Of a stretch of 64,000 bases of DNA, positions 53,839-63,201 are shown piece by piece. The notes under the pieces were generated by a model that saw nothing but the letters and a program-made list of their open reading frames with translations, did not search any database and was not told where the DNA came from. Origin of the DNA: CAWHYG01 sp963833505 (lineage in GTDB: Bacteria > Eisenbacteria > RBG-16-71-46 > CAIMUX01); the NCBI GenBank assembly GCA_963833505.1, contig CAWHYG010000004.1:186001-250000 (forward strand), given 5' to 3'. A program made the translations under genes and the position numbers. How positions within the stretch are numbered: the first letter of the stretch is position 1; every line of letters begins with the position of its first letter.

Positions 53839-54900
53839 ATGCAAAACACGCGCCCGCCCATGGTCCGGCTGATGATGATCGACCGGGAGATTCGAGCCGG
53901 ACGTTTCCCGAACGCCGCCAGGATGGCGAAGCTGCTCGAAACCTCCCCGCGCACGATCCAGCGCGACTTCGAGTTTCTGCGGGATTCCCTGCAGGCTCCC
54001 CTGGAGTGGAGCGCGCCCGACAACGGCTACCGGTACACCGAGCCCAGCTTCTTCCTGCCCGTCCAGCAGTTGACCGAAGGCGAGCTTCTCGCCGTGCTGG
54101 TCGCGGACAAGGCCCTGAACGAATTCCGGGGCACGCCGTTCGAGGGGCGGCTGCGATCCATCTTCGAGAAGCTGACTCTGGCTCTCCCGGACGAGGTGAC
54201 CGTCTCGCCCCGCGAGCTGGCGCATGCCTTCTCTTTCCAGTGGACCGCTCCAGTGCCGACCGACGCGAAGATCTTCTGTTCGCTCCAGCAGGGCATCCGC
54301 GATGCCGAGACCCTGGCGGTCCTCTATCACACGCAAAGCCGGGGAACGACCGCCTGGCGGGAAATCGATCCCTTCCATCTCGCCAACGTGGACGGCGAGT
54401 GGTACCTGCTCGCCTGGTGCCATCGCAATCGGGAGATCCGCGTGTTCCGTCCCTCCCGCATCCGGCAATGCAAGGGCACGGGCCGGCATTTCGAGCCTCC
54501 GGCCGACTTCGACCCGGCCCACTTCCTGCGGACGAAATTCCACGCCATGGCCGGGGATCGGCCCGTCGAGGTCCGGATCCGTTTCGATCCGGCCCTGGCC
54601 GGCTACGTGACGGAACGGGAGTGGGGCCCGGCCGCCCGGGTCCAGTACCTGACCGACGGGGGCATCGAGCTGGGTCTGACCTCCGAGAACGCGGACGCGA
54701 TCGTCCGATGGGTCCTGAACTGGGGACCGGGCGCCGAGATTCTCGGCCCTCCGTGGGTCCGCCGCCGGGTGCGGTCCATGCTCGCGAAGCTCAGGGCAAG
54801 ATACGAGGGACAGCCCAGCCGCCGCCGGTCCTCCGTGCGGCCGAGCCGGACCGCCGGCCGGGTCTACAAACCTCCCTCCGTGAAGGCCCGCGTCCGCTGA
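53839..54900 (+). CDS. YafY/PafC-type HTH plus WYL-domain transcriptional regulator
   Basis: 353 aa. The N-terminal winged helix is RLMMIDREIRAGRFPNAARMAKLLETSPRTIQRDFEFLRDSL. The WYL domain is about residues 155-215: ETLAVLYHTQSRGTTAWREIDPFHLANVDGEWYLLAWCHRNREIRVFRPSRI, with W-Y-L intact. A WCX-like C-terminal domain (VRIRFDPALAGYVTEREWGP...) follows. WYL domains sense nucleic acids or nucleotide ligands; targets here are unknown. It stands alone between ppk2 and efp. The basic tail (about residues 325-353) may be disordered. Confidence 0.92.
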   Translation: MQNTRPPMVRLMMIDREIRAGRFPNAARMAKLLETSPRTIQRDFEFLRDSLQAPLEWSAPDNGYRYTEPSFFLPVQQLTEGELLAVLVADKALNEFRGTPFEGRLRSIFEKLTLALPDEVTVSPRELAHAFSFQWTAPVPTDAKIFCSLQQGIRDAETLAVLYHTQSRGTTAWREIDPFHLANVDGEWYLLAWCHRNREIRVFRPSRIRQCKGTGRHFEPPADFDPAHFLRTKFHAMAGDRPVEVRIRFDPALAGYVTEREWGPAARVQYLTDGGIELGLTSENADAIVRWVLNWGPGAEILGPPWVRRRVRSMLAKLRARYEGQPSRRRSSVRPSRTAGRVYKPPSVKARVR

Positions 54901-55099
54901 AGGAATCAAGCGGACGGCGCATCGGGCTTTGCCTTCGTTCCATGAAATTTGCCAGACTTGCCCTCGGCCGGCGGCCTGCCGCCCACCGGGAGGCGGATGC
55001 CTCCGAGGCGATTCGCCCCGGAAACCGGTCCTTTCGATGCGGGCGCAGACTGCCGATAGACAAGCAGCCGGCCGGCGGGACCAGAGGAGAACCGACGAG

Positions 55100-55660
55100 A
55101 TGAACCTCCCAGCCACCCAGATCAAGGTGGGCCAGGTCGTACTCTACAACGGCGAGCCGTGCCGCGTGGCCAAGACTCTCCATATCACCCCGGGAAACTG
55201 GCGTGGCATGGTCCAGATGAAGCTGGTGAACATCCGCACCGGGACCGGCTACGAGAACCGGTTCCGTTCGGAGGAGAAGCTCGACATCGCCGACATGGAA
55301 GAGCATCCCCTCAAGTACCTGTATCACCAGGGGGACGAATACCACTTCATGAACACCGAGTCCTACGAGATGATGATGTTGACCGCGGAGACTCTCGGAG
55401 ACGCCGCCTATTACATCATCGAGGAGTCGGAGGTGACGGCGCTCTTCTACGAAGGCGCTGCGGTTTCGATCGAGGTCCCGAACTTCGTCGTGCTCACGGT
55501 GGCCGAGTGCGATCCCTCCTTGAAGGGAGCGACGGTCAGCTCGTCCCCCAAGACCGCCAAGACGGAGACCGGTCTGACGATCAAGGTTCCCCAATTCATC
55601 GGCATCGGCGACAAGGTCAAGATCGACACGCGCGACGGCAGCTTCGTGGAACGCGCGTGA
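55100..55660 (+). CDS. efp: Elongation factor P with an atypical acceptor loop
   Basis: 186 aa from the ATG at 55100 with GGAGA upstream. The three beta-barrel domains are intact: KVGQVVLYNGEPCRVAKTLHITPGNWRGMVQMKLVN, then the central domain (LKYLYHQGDEYHFMNTESYEM), then VPNFVVLTVAECDPSLKGATVSSSPKTAKTETGLTIKVPQFIGIGDKVKIDTRDGSF, the EF-P signature. EF-P relieves ribosome stalling at polyproline stretches. Loop I in most bacteria presents a Lys (PGKG) or Arg for post-translational modification. Here it reads T-P-G-N-W-R-G, with no Lys and one extra residue, so Arg is the only candidate tip. No modifying enzyme (EpmA/EarP) is in the window. Confidence 0.94.
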   Translation: MNLPATQIKVGQVVLYNGEPCRVAKTLHITPGNWRGMVQMKLVNIRTGTGYENRFRSEEKLDIADMEEHPLKYLYHQGDEYHFMNTESYEMMMLTAETLGDAAYYIIEESEVTALFYEGAAVSIEVPNFVVLTVAECDPSLKGATVSSSPKTAKTETGLTIKVPQFIGIGDKVKIDTRDGSFVERA

Positions 55661-55795
55661 GACAGTCCGGCGGGAGCGCCCGGCCCGGCGCAACGACGTG
55701 CTCGCAGGTCAGCCGCGCCGGAACGGCCACGCCGGCGGCTGGACGGTTGCAGGTTTGAAGCCGGCCGGCGGAAACGGCCAGAAAGGGGCAGAGAC

Positions 55796-57160
55796 ATGGC
55801 GGACCGACGCATCATGCTGAGTGAGCAGGAGATTCCCCGGCAGTGGTTCAACATCACGGCGGACATGAAGGACAAGCCGCGGCCTCCGCTCCATCCGGGC
55901 ACCGGCCAGCCGGTCGGACCGCAGGATCTGTCCCCGATCTTTCCGATGGCGTTGATCGAGCAGGAGGTCTCCGGCGAACGCTGGATCCCCATCCCGCCTG
56001 AGGTCCTGGACGTCTACCGGCTCTGGCGCCCCACGCCCCTTTTCCGGGCGGAGCGTCTGGAGCAAGCGCTGAAGACGCCGGCCCGCATCTTCTACAAATA
56101 CGAAGGCGTGAGCCCGGCCGGAAGCCACAAGCCGAACACGGCGGTCGCCCAGGCCTTCTACAACAAGCGCGAAGGCGTGAAGAGGCTGGCCACCGAGACC
56201 GGCGCCGGCCAGTGGGGTTCGTCGCTGGCCTTCGCCTGCCGCCAGTTCGATCTGGAATGCAAGGTATACATGGTGCGCGTTTCGTACGACCAGAAGCCGT
56301 ATCGCCGTTCGATGATGCACATCTGGGGCGCGACGGTCGTCCCCAGTCCGTCCGAGGACACGAACGTCGGCCGGAAGTTCCGGGCCGAGCAGCCGGACAG
56401 CCCCGGCAGCCTGGGCATCGCGATCAGCGAAGCGGTCGAGGATGCCGCCAGCCGCGCCGACACCAACTACTCCCTCGGCAGCGTGCTCAATCACGTGCTG
56501 CTCCACCAGACCGTGATCGGGCTCGAAGCGCGGACCGCGATGGAGAAGATCGGCGCCTATCCGGACGTCGTGGTCGGCTGCGTCGGCGGCGGAAGCAACT
56601 TCGCGGGCATCGCGTTTCCTTTCATTGCCGATCGGATCAACGGCCGTCCGGTGCGCGCGCTGGCCTGCGAACCGGCCTCCTGCCCGACCATCACGCGCGG
56701 CGAGTTCCGCTACGACTTCGGCGACGCCGCGATGATGACCCCGCTTCTGGCCATGCACACCCTGGGCCACACCTTCATGCCCTCCCCCATTCATGCCGGA
56801 GGGCTCCGCTACCACGGCATGGCTCCCCTGGTGAGCCAGCTCCGGGAGAGCGGCCTGATCGAGGCCGTGGCGTTTCCGCAGAATGAGTGCTTCGAGGCCG
56901 GAGTGCTCTTCGCGGCCACCGAGGGGATCATCCCGGCGCCGGAGACGACCCACGCGATCCGCGGGGTCCTGGTCGAAGCGGAGCGGTGCCGGAAGGAGCA
57001 GAAGGCGGAGACGATTCTTTTCAACTTCAGCGGGCACGGCCACCTGGATCTGGCCGCTTACGACGACTGGTTCGCCGGCAACCTCCAGGACCACGCGTTG
57101 CCGAAGGAAGAAATCCAGAAGGCGCTGGCCGGGCTCGCCGCCCTGCCGCGGATCTCTTGA
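55796..57160 (+). CDS. trpB2: TrpB2-type tryptophan synthase beta-like subunit
   Basis: 454 aa, longer than canonical TrpB (about 400). The PLP lysine is Lys112 in GVSPAGSHKPNTAVAQA. Other motifs are TETGAGQWGSSLAFACRQFDLECKVYMVR, GSVLNHVLLHQTVIGLEA, VVGCVGGGSNFAGIAFPF (phosphate loop) and FNFSGHGHLDL near the end. N-terminal extension (residues 1-75) and the VR(V/I)SY segment are typical of the TrpB2 branch, which condenses indole with serine and often acts without TrpA. No trpA or other trp gene is adjacent. It stands between efp and a secreted protein gene. Confidence 0.94.
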   Translation: MADRRIMLSEQEIPRQWFNITADMKDKPRPPLHPGTGQPVGPQDLSPIFPMALIEQEVSGERWIPIPPEVLDVYRLWRPTPLFRAERLEQALKTPARIFYKYEGVSPAGSHKPNTAVAQAFYNKREGVKRLATETGAGQWGSSLAFACRQFDLECKVYMVRVSYDQKPYRRSMMHIWGATVVPSPSEDTNVGRKFRAEQPDSPGSLGIAISEAVEDAASRADTNYSLGSVLNHVLLHQTVIGLEARTAMEKIGAYPDVVVGCVGGGSNFAGIAFPFIADRINGRPVRALACEPASCPTITRGEFRYDFGDAAMMTPLLAMHTLGHTFMPSPIHAGGLRYHGMAPLVSQLRESGLIEAVAFPQNECFEAGVLFAATEGIIPAPETTHAIRGVLVEAERCRKEQKAETILFNFSGHGHLDLAAYDDWFAGNLQDHALPKEEIQKALAGLAALPRIS

Positions 57161-57177
57161 TCTCGGGGAGTGCCGGA

Positions 57178-58185
57178 ATGAGGTGGATCACGTGGATGCT
57201 GGCGGTCCTGGCCGGAATCACAGCCGTTTCCGGAACCGCCCGGGCCGTCAACGTCGTGCCGTTCGCCAAGGCGGACTCGACCTCGCGTTCGTTGCTGGCG
57301 GCCGACCGCAAGTTCTCCGACGCCAGCCTCAAGAAGGGGATGCGGGCGTCCTTCCTCGATTATCTGACCGATGACGCGCTGCTCTTTCGCCCGCGGCCGG
57401 TCAACGGCAAGAAGTTCCTCACTCTCAAGGAAACCAATCCCCTGCTCCTGAGCTGGGAACCGACCTATGCCGAAGTCTCCATCTCCGGTGACTTCGGGCT
57501 CACGATCGGCACCTGGAAGGTCCGGCAGAAACCGGATGCGCAACCTCTGGGCCGGGGGGAATACGCCAACGTCTGGCGGCGCGGGCCCGGAGGACCCTGG
57601 CGCGTCGCGGTCGACATCGGGATCACGCACGGGCGTCCGACTTTCGACCCGACTCCATGGGGCGTCTACCAGCGCCCGCCGATCACCTGGCGGGCCACCC
57701 GCCGCGGCGGCGCCTTCGATCTCTCTTCCGGGGCCCAGAGGCAACTGGTGGATTCCCTGGTCGGGGTCGATCGAACCCTGTCCGGAGAGACCGCCGGAAA
57801 CCTGATCGGGGCGTACCGCCGCCTGGCGGCGGACGACTTCCAATGGTTCCGCATGTGGCGGTTTCCTTATCTCGGCTTGGATTCCGTGGACGTGGTGGCA
57901 GGCGCGGGCCGTTCGGCATTCCACTCCTCCCCCGATTCCGCGCTGGTCGCGCGTTCCGGGGATCTGGGGTGCACCTGGGGTTACTCGGTTTCGAGAGGGT
58001 CCGAGAGTTCCCCGCCCGATTCCTCGAGCTATCTGCGCGTGTGGCGGCGCGAGCCGCTGGTCTCGGGAGTCTCGGGCCAGAAATCGTATCGGGTGGATTG
58101 GTCGGAATGGCGGCTCGTGATGGAGATGATGGATCCGATCAGGCCGAAGACCGCAGCGGACGTTCCAGGAGCCACGAAGCAGTAG
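57178..58185 (+). CDS. Secreted protein with two SnoaL/NTF2-like (DUF4440-like) domains
   Basis: 335 aa from an ATG with GGGGAG upstream. A clear signal peptide (MRWITWMLAVLAGITAVSGTARA) precedes a domain with SLLAADRKFSDASLKKGMRASFLDYLTDDALLFRPRPVNGK and, later, FGLTIGTWKVRQK and YANVWRRGPGGPWRVAVDIGITHG. These are the elements of DUF4440-like proteins. A weaker second unit follows (GETAGNLIGAYRRLAADDF ... LGCTWGYSVSRG ... SSSYLRVWRRE). No catalytic residues can be assigned. Periplasmic or outer-membrane location is inferred. It starts 17 bases after trpB2. Confidence 0.75.
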   Translation: MRWITWMLAVLAGITAVSGTARAVNVVPFAKADSTSRSLLAADRKFSDASLKKGMRASFLDYLTDDALLFRPRPVNGKKFLTLKETNPLLLSWEPTYAEVSISGDFGLTIGTWKVRQKPDAQPLGRGEYANVWRRGPGGPWRVAVDIGITHGRPTFDPTPWGVYQRPPITWRATRRGGAFDLSSGAQRQLVDSLVGVDRTLSGETAGNLIGAYRRLAADDFQWFRMWRFPYLGLDSVDVVAGAGRSAFHSSPDSALVARSGDLGCTWGYSVSRGSESSPPDSSSYLRVWRREPLVSGVSGQKSYRVDWSEWRLVMEMMDPIRPKTAADVPGATKQ

Positions 58186-58270
58186 CCCGGGCGAGCCGGC
58201 AGACGCGGCTTCCGCAGGCTGGACCGGAGACCGCCTGCGAACACCGCCAGTGGCACAGATGGAGGCAGAA

Positions 58271-58543
58271 ATGATCCGCAGTCTTCATTACGTGCTCGCG
58301 CTCTCATCCGCCGTTGCCGCAATTGGCATCTGGCTGGTGGTTCGCTCCACGCGACATCTACGTGTGGAGGCGCCCCGGATGGGTTTGGTGGGTCGACAGC
58401 GGTTCAAGCCGATCTGGGTATTGTACAAGGAATACACAGATGCCGGTGCAAGACTCTATCAGGCCGGCGTTGTGCTGATGGTCGCCGCCACGATCGGCTT
58501 CGTGACGTTCTTCTATCTGGATCACCACGCCGGCGGGCGATGA
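58271..58543 (+). CDS. Small membrane protein, unknown function
   Basis: 90 aa from the third of three possible starts (ATG 58271), which has GGAGG six bases upstream; GTG 58250 and ATG 58259 are in frame. Two hydrophobic helices (YVLALSSAVAAIGIWLVV and YQAGVVLMVAATIGFVTFFYL) flank a basic loop. Not recognised. Confidence 0.6.
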   Translation: MIRSLHYVLALSSAVAAIGIWLVVRSTRHLRVEAPRMGLVGRQRFKPIWVLYKEYTDAGARLYQAGVVLMVAATIGFVTFFYLDHHAGGR

Positions 58544-58578
58544 AGAGTTCCGTCGCCGTTTCAGACCCCGACCCCAGG

Positions 58579-59220
58579 TCACCGCTTCCGGGGAGCCTTG
58601 TTCTGGGCTTCTCTCTTTCCGCCCGAGCCTGGCGCAGGTCGTGAGCGTCCCCGATCCGGTTCGGAGCCCCCCTCCGGCTCTGATCTCGGTCCGGACGCCG
58701 GCCGCTCGTCACCGGGGGTCCCTCCCGGCCCGCCGACTCCCTCTTGGTCCGCCTCGGAATCCGGGCCGCTGGCTCCCGACTCGGATTTGAAGAGGCCCCC
58801 GAGCCCTCCGCCCTTCGGCCGGAACTGCCGGAATTCCTGCTCCATCTTCTGCACGCGCTCCCGGCGGCGCCGATCCGCCTCGCCGCCCAGGAACATGCGC
58901 TCCATCTCCTCGCGCTTGTCGCGTTCGCGGGAGTGGAATTCGGCCAGCTCTCCTTCGATCGAAGGTCCACTGCCGCCGCGCGGGAGCTCTTCGATCGGGA
59001 CCGGGTCGCCGACGTCGAGCCGGATCCCGAACGGCCCTTCCAGCCCTTTCAGGATTCCGCGCTGCCGCAGCTCGTGCACGAGGACGTAGGTCTTCTCGTT
59101 GGAGAACCCGAGGAGCGATGCCACCTCCTCCGGGGTCGGGCTCCGCCCGTCTTTGTGCTGGAGGATCCGAACCGCCGCGACGAGCAGATGGCCTTCTTCG
59201 TAGCTGGGAGCTATGTCCAT
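58579..59220 (-). CDS. Winged-helix-like protein with coiled coil and disordered tail
   Basis: 213 aa. Residues 1-65 (YEEGHLLVAAVRILQHKDGRSPTPEEVASLLGFSNEKTYVLVHELRQRGILKGLEGPFG) look like a helix-turn-helix of the MarR/DprA-winged type. A Glu/Arg-rich coiled coil follows (about 90-130: EGELAEFHSRERDKREEMERMF), then a Gly/Ser/Glu/Arg-rich tail. Family unknown to me. A DNA-binding role is inferred from the N-terminus alone. The region between 59221 and 59661 holds no other gene I can support. Confidence 0.65.
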   Translation of the reverse strand: MDIAPSYEEGHLLVAAVRILQHKDGRSPTPEEVASLLGFSNEKTYVLVHELRQRGILKGLEGPFGIRLDVGDPVPIEELPRGGSGPSIEGELAEFHSRERDKREEMERMFLGGEADRRRRERVQKMEQEFRQFRPKGGGLGGLFKSESGASGPDSEADQEGVGGPGGTPGDERPASGPRSEPEGGSEPDRGRSRPAPGSGGKREAQNKAPRKR

Positions 59221-59545
59221 GGCGCCGCCAGTCTAGCTCCGGCCTGGACCGGAAGGAAGAGCCGGTTCCGGGGTCCGGCTCCGGTGCGGCGTCCGGCCCC
59301 CGTTGGCCTCGATTCGAGGCGGGTGATTGGAGTCCGGCGCCGACGTCGCGCCCGGCAAGCCGGTCTTCGGACCCAACACATTCACGAGGTACCCGGCCCC
59401 TGCCCTCCGGCCTGGGAACACGGGACCGGGCCAGGCGGATGGGAAGGACTGCGGGAGTCCTCCGGAAGCGCCGAAAATGAGATCCGGGGGGTTCCGGCGC
59501 CGGGCCGGTGGCGCCGCGGGGGCGGGAACACCCAAAACCGAGGGG

Positions 59546-59574
59546 TTTACAATCCTTCGGATTTAGGTCATGAT
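59546..59574 (+). promoter_or_regulatory. Possible promoter of the small membrane protein gene at 59662
   Basis: TTTACA (59546-59551), 17 bases, CATGAT (59569-59574), inside a locally AT-rich stretch. The -10 is 4 of 6. Confidence 0.35.
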
Positions 59575-59661
59575 TGGCGCTTGCGGAGTGCCGGGCAGGC
59601 CCGAGGAGGCGCGCCGGCGCAACAGGACGGTCTCTAGGCTGGATCGGGAGGTCTGAAGCAG

Positions 59662-59907
59662 ATGGGTCGAGAAAAGCGGATCGCAGAGCGGAGAGCCAAG
59701 GAGATCGTAGATCGAACCGTGGGCAAGCGCCCCGCGACCGAATCCGCCCGGCCGGCTGGCCAGGTCGCAACCCCCGGTCCGACCGCTCCTCTGGCGATCC
59801 AACTGGAGCCAACGGGGCTGGGCAAGGCCATCGTCCAGATCCTGGCGCTCTACCTGATCCCGATCGGCGCCGTCATCCTGATCGGAAAGCTGCTCTTCCG
59901 GCTCTAG
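59662..59907 (+). CDS. Small single-pass membrane protein, unknown function
   Basis: 81 aa. A basic N-terminus (MGREKRIAERRAKEIVDRTVGKR) is followed by a Pro-rich linker and one C-terminal helix (AIVQILALYLIPIGAVILIGKLLF). GGGAGG lies 11 bases before the ATG. The tail-anchor-like layout is the only clue to its role. It is followed by the 42-bp repeat array. Confidence 0.55.
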   Translation: MGREKRIAERRAKEIVDRTVGKRPATESARPAGQVATPGPTAPLAIQLEPTGLGKAIVQILALYLIPIGAVILIGKLLFRL

Positions 59908-60115
59908 GTCCAGGCTGGAGGCGCGCTCCTTTGCCGCCGGGCTCTCTGTCGCCTGGGCGGGCTCCCATGGGAGCGGTGGCGCTGTAAGTTCGGCATCTTC
60001 CCCGGTGAGCCCCCGGGGCGTCTACCTGCGGAGATTCGGAGATTCTGCCCGCATCGGGGACCCCTCTGCCTCGACCCTGCTGGCCGGTCCGCTTGGTCAG
60101 CGCGCCGGCTGGCTG

Positions 60116-60950
60116 GCCGGCCGCCGAACCAAGACGACCTGGTCAAGCGGGACGCTCTGATTCCGCCTGATTCCGCCGAACCATGACGAGTCGGTCATCC
60201 GGGACGCTCTGATTCCGCCGAACCATGACGCCTCGGTCATCCGGGACGCTCTGATTCCGCCGAACCATGCCGCCTCGGTCATCCGGGACGCTCTGATTCC
60301 GCCGAACCATGACGACCTGGTCAAGCGGGACGCTCTGATTCCGCCGAACCATCACGCCTTGGTCAACCGGGACGCTCTGATTCCGCCGAACCATGACGCC
60401 TTGGTCAACCGGGACGCTCTGATTCCGCCGAACCATGACGACCTGGTCAAGCGGGACGCTCTGATTCCGCCGAACCATGACGAGTCGGTCATCCGGGACG
60501 CTCTGATTCCGCCGAACCATCACGCCTCGGTCAACCGGGACGCTCTGATTCCGCCGAACCATCACGCCTTGGTCAACCGGGACGCTCTGATTCCGCCGAA
60601 CCATCACGCCTTGGTCAACCGGGACGCTCTGATTCCGCCGAACCATGACGCCTTGGTCAACCGGGACGCTCTGATTCCGCCGAACCATGACGCCTCGGTC
60701 AACCGGGGCGCTCTGATTCCGCCGGACCATGACGACCTGGTCAAGCGGGACGCTCTGATTCCGCCGAACTACGACGCCTCGGTCAACCGGGACGCTCCTG
60801 TTCCGCCGAACTACGACGCCTCGGTCAACCGGGACGCTCTGGTTCCGCCGAACCAGGACGCCTCGGTCGTCCAAGGCGGTTCGCCCCCGCCGAGGTACGA
60901 GGTTCTGGTCAACCGGGGCGGCCCACCGGCGCGTGACGAACTCGTCTCAT
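60116..60950. repeat. 42-bp minisatellite, about 17 good and 2 decayed units
   Basis: The word GACGCTCTGATTCCGCC recurs every 42 bases from 60203 to about 60833 (16 positions), with one more unit at 60151 set off by a 10-base slip (a duplicated TGATTCCGCC). Units at about 60875 and 60917 are decayed. Variation is concentrated in one half (GACGCCTCGGTCATC, GACGACCTGGTCAAG, CACGCCTTGGTCAAC). Because 42 is a multiple of three, both strands stay open: the plus strand reads DALIPPNHDxxVxR, the minus strand NQSVPVDxGVMVRR. Neither has a good start with ribosome-binding site, so I treat it as non-coding. The flanks 59908-60115 and 60951-61353 contain nothing I recognise. Confidence 0.9.
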
Positions 60951-61353
60951 AAACCGACCGAGATTCCGCTCCCGATCGCCGATTCCGGGCATTCCGATCA
61001 CGGATCCAGAGCCGAGCCGAAGCCGGGAGATCCCCCCCACAACGTGGCTCTGAGGGATACCCGCGCGGCCCCAGCGGTCAACAGTTGGTCGAACCTCCTT
61101 CCCGCTCGGAGCGACGACAGCCCTCCGCTTCCACCGGGGCGGACTCGACTCATCCGGAAACCGGTCTCGGGTTCCTGGTATCGCCGGCACAGGAGCAACC
61201 AATGATCACGCATAGAGCTACGATTGCCAGGTCGCGCATTCTCTCCACTCCAGGCCTTCCTCGCCAGCCTCCTCGCCCACGTTATTCATGAACTCCCGGC
61301 TGCGGCAGCGGTACCACGGAGTTCCAGGCCCCCATGCCGGGCTCGCGGCATTC

Positions 61354-62626
61354 CTATCGGATCAGCGTCAACCTGCTGGTCAGCACTCTGGGTCCGGTCG
61401 CCAATCGGATCACGTATATGCCGGACGGCAGCGGCCTGCCGCCTTCATCGCAGGAATCCCAGCGGATCGAATGTAGGCCGGCGTCCTCTCGTTCACTCAC
61501 CAGACGCCGGATCTGCCGGCCGGAAACATCGAGGACGTCCAGGACGACGCTGACGGGAGCCGCCAAGCCGTATCTGATCGCCACCGGGCCGGCGCTGGGG
61601 TTCGGTTCCGGCTCAGGCCGCAGGAATCGAGCGACCTCCCCCACCTGGGCCGAGGAGGTCGGGCACGGGTTCGGGTTGCAGGGGACGCCGTAGCCCTGGA
61701 AGAACCCGAGCTCCTGCCAAAGCGGCGACGCCATTATTTACACCGGTGCCCATGGGGTACCATCCACTTCCATCCCACCGGGCGATGTAGCTCGCCGGTT
61801 TCCCGCCGGCCTGGGTGAAAGCTCCCCCGGCAATCAGGTCCCCGTTATAGACTGCCAAAGCAACGACTGAACCGTTCGTCCCGGAACCGAGGGGCTGCCA
61901 GGTCGTGCCGTTCCATGCGGCGACGTGGTTCGCTCCTTGCCCGCCCGCCAGCGGAAAGTAGCCGCCCGCAACCACCGTGCCGTTATAGTCCGCCAGTGAC
62001 TCGACTTCTCCGCTCATCCCTGACGACATGGGTGCCCACGTGGTGCCATTCCACTCCGCGATCATGTTCGCCGCGAACCCCCCCGCCGTGTGGAAGCCCC
62101 CGCCGACGATGAGATTCGACGCGAAGGGAAGGAGCACCTGCACGAAGCCATCGCTGATGCCTGACCCCAGCGGCCACCAGGCATTGCCGTCCCACCTCGC
62201 GATCGAGTTCGCCGGACGACCGCCGGCGTGGCCGAAATACCCGCCCACTATCAAGCTTCCCGAGTACACAGCAGCCGCGTAGGCCTCGCCGTTGACTCCC
62301 GCGCCGAGGGGCTCCCAGCTCGTGCCGGACCACTGAGCGACGTAGGAGGCGTTGTCTGGCTCTATGCCCTGGAACGAACCCACCGCGATCAGCGTCCCGT
62401 TATAGACCGCCAGTCCCGACACTGGGGTTTCCGCAGGCGGCCCGCACAGTCCAGCGAGCGTCCCGCACCAATCGGCGCGGGACTGGCACGGCAGCACAAG
62501 AAGGCCGGCAATCCCCAGCAGGAGAACCCAAGCGCCGTGGCTTGCGGTCCGGTGGTTGCCGGATGCCCGCAAAACAGGGAAACCCCACCGACCTGTCCGC
62601 GACGCCCCTTCAACGAGCGAGCTCAT
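61354..62626 (-). pseudogene. Secreted repeat protein with FlgD-like C-terminal domain, frame-broken near 61720
   Basis: From an ATG at 62626 with GGAGGT upstream comes a signal peptide (WVLLLGIAGLLVLPCQSRA) and about six repeats of about 40 residues (ALAVYNGDLIAGGAFTQAGGKPASYIARWDGSGWYPMGTGV), a delta-60/Kelch-like propeller repeat. After GVNNGVAA the frame fails. In the next frame the protein continues WQELGFFQGYGVPCNPNPCP and ends in a FlgD-like domain (PSAGPVAIRYGLAAPVSVVLDVLDVSGRQIRRLVS...GLHSIRWDSCDEGGRPLPSGIYVIRL). One base at the AAA run 61719-61721 restores a single protein of about 423 aa. Real decay and sequence error are both possible. Confidence 0.75.
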
Positions 62627-63201
62627 CTCTGAACCTCCATGTGGGCCTGTTCATGACGCTGCCCGACCGTCTCCAGCTGTGGCCGAGGTGCGGTGTCTGG
62701 GCCTGGCCACTTCCGGCCGATGATCACCCTCGCGGGAGAACCACGACCGGCGCCGTTGGCTGTTCTCAACCACATGAGGCGGCCTCGGTGTGCGTTGTGG
62801 GCGGGGCAATGGGAGTCTGCCGAAAGCTGCGCGACCTGTGGGACCCCGCGACTCATAACGCGCCTCCGCTCGCTGATCATTCTGCACTCCGCACGGCTCG
62901 GTTCATTGGAGCGTATATAATCATCCCGCATCAGAACCGGGCTGTCAATTCTGATGTTGACTCGCCATGCGAAGGTCACACGACAGCAACTGGCGCGTAC
63001 CACGGGAGGCCGAGGGACCGCCGGACCCGGATCCGCTGCCCCCTTTCTGCCTGGCCCCGCAACGGTCGCGAATCCGGGGCCACGATCCCCTCGTCCCCAC
63101 GGCACTACGGGCGGGTGCGACCGCCGCCGTGGCGACGCGTGCCGGAAGGGGCGCAGCCGCGAGGGCGTGTCAGCCGGCCTGCGGCCTCCCTCCCCTCAGG
63201 A
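62627..63201. other. Intergenic region, no supported gene
   Basis: Long open frames on both strands here look like composition artefacts. An AT-rich island at about 62905-62960 has TTGACA and TATATA on the minus strand, but 23 bases apart, so I do not call a promoter. Confidence 0.4.

Noticed and set aside
60116..60950. CRISPR array
   Set aside because: Units are contiguous with no unique spacers, and no cas gene is near.
60359..60952. Plus-strand reading of the 42-bp array as a 14-residue-repeat protein (and its minus-strand twin at 60143-60874)
   Set aside because: No ATG/GTG with a ribosome-binding site, only a TTG inside the repeat itself; openness follows from the 42-base period. Could be reopened by proteomics.
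62905..62960. Promoter for the gene at 62626
   Set aside because: TTGACA and TATATA are 23 bases apart on the minus strand, too far for sigma70; no better pair was found.
62623..63105. Minus-strand open frame upstream of the propeller gene
   Set aside because: Arg/Pro-rich, no domain. It overlaps the AT-rich leader of the downstream gene.
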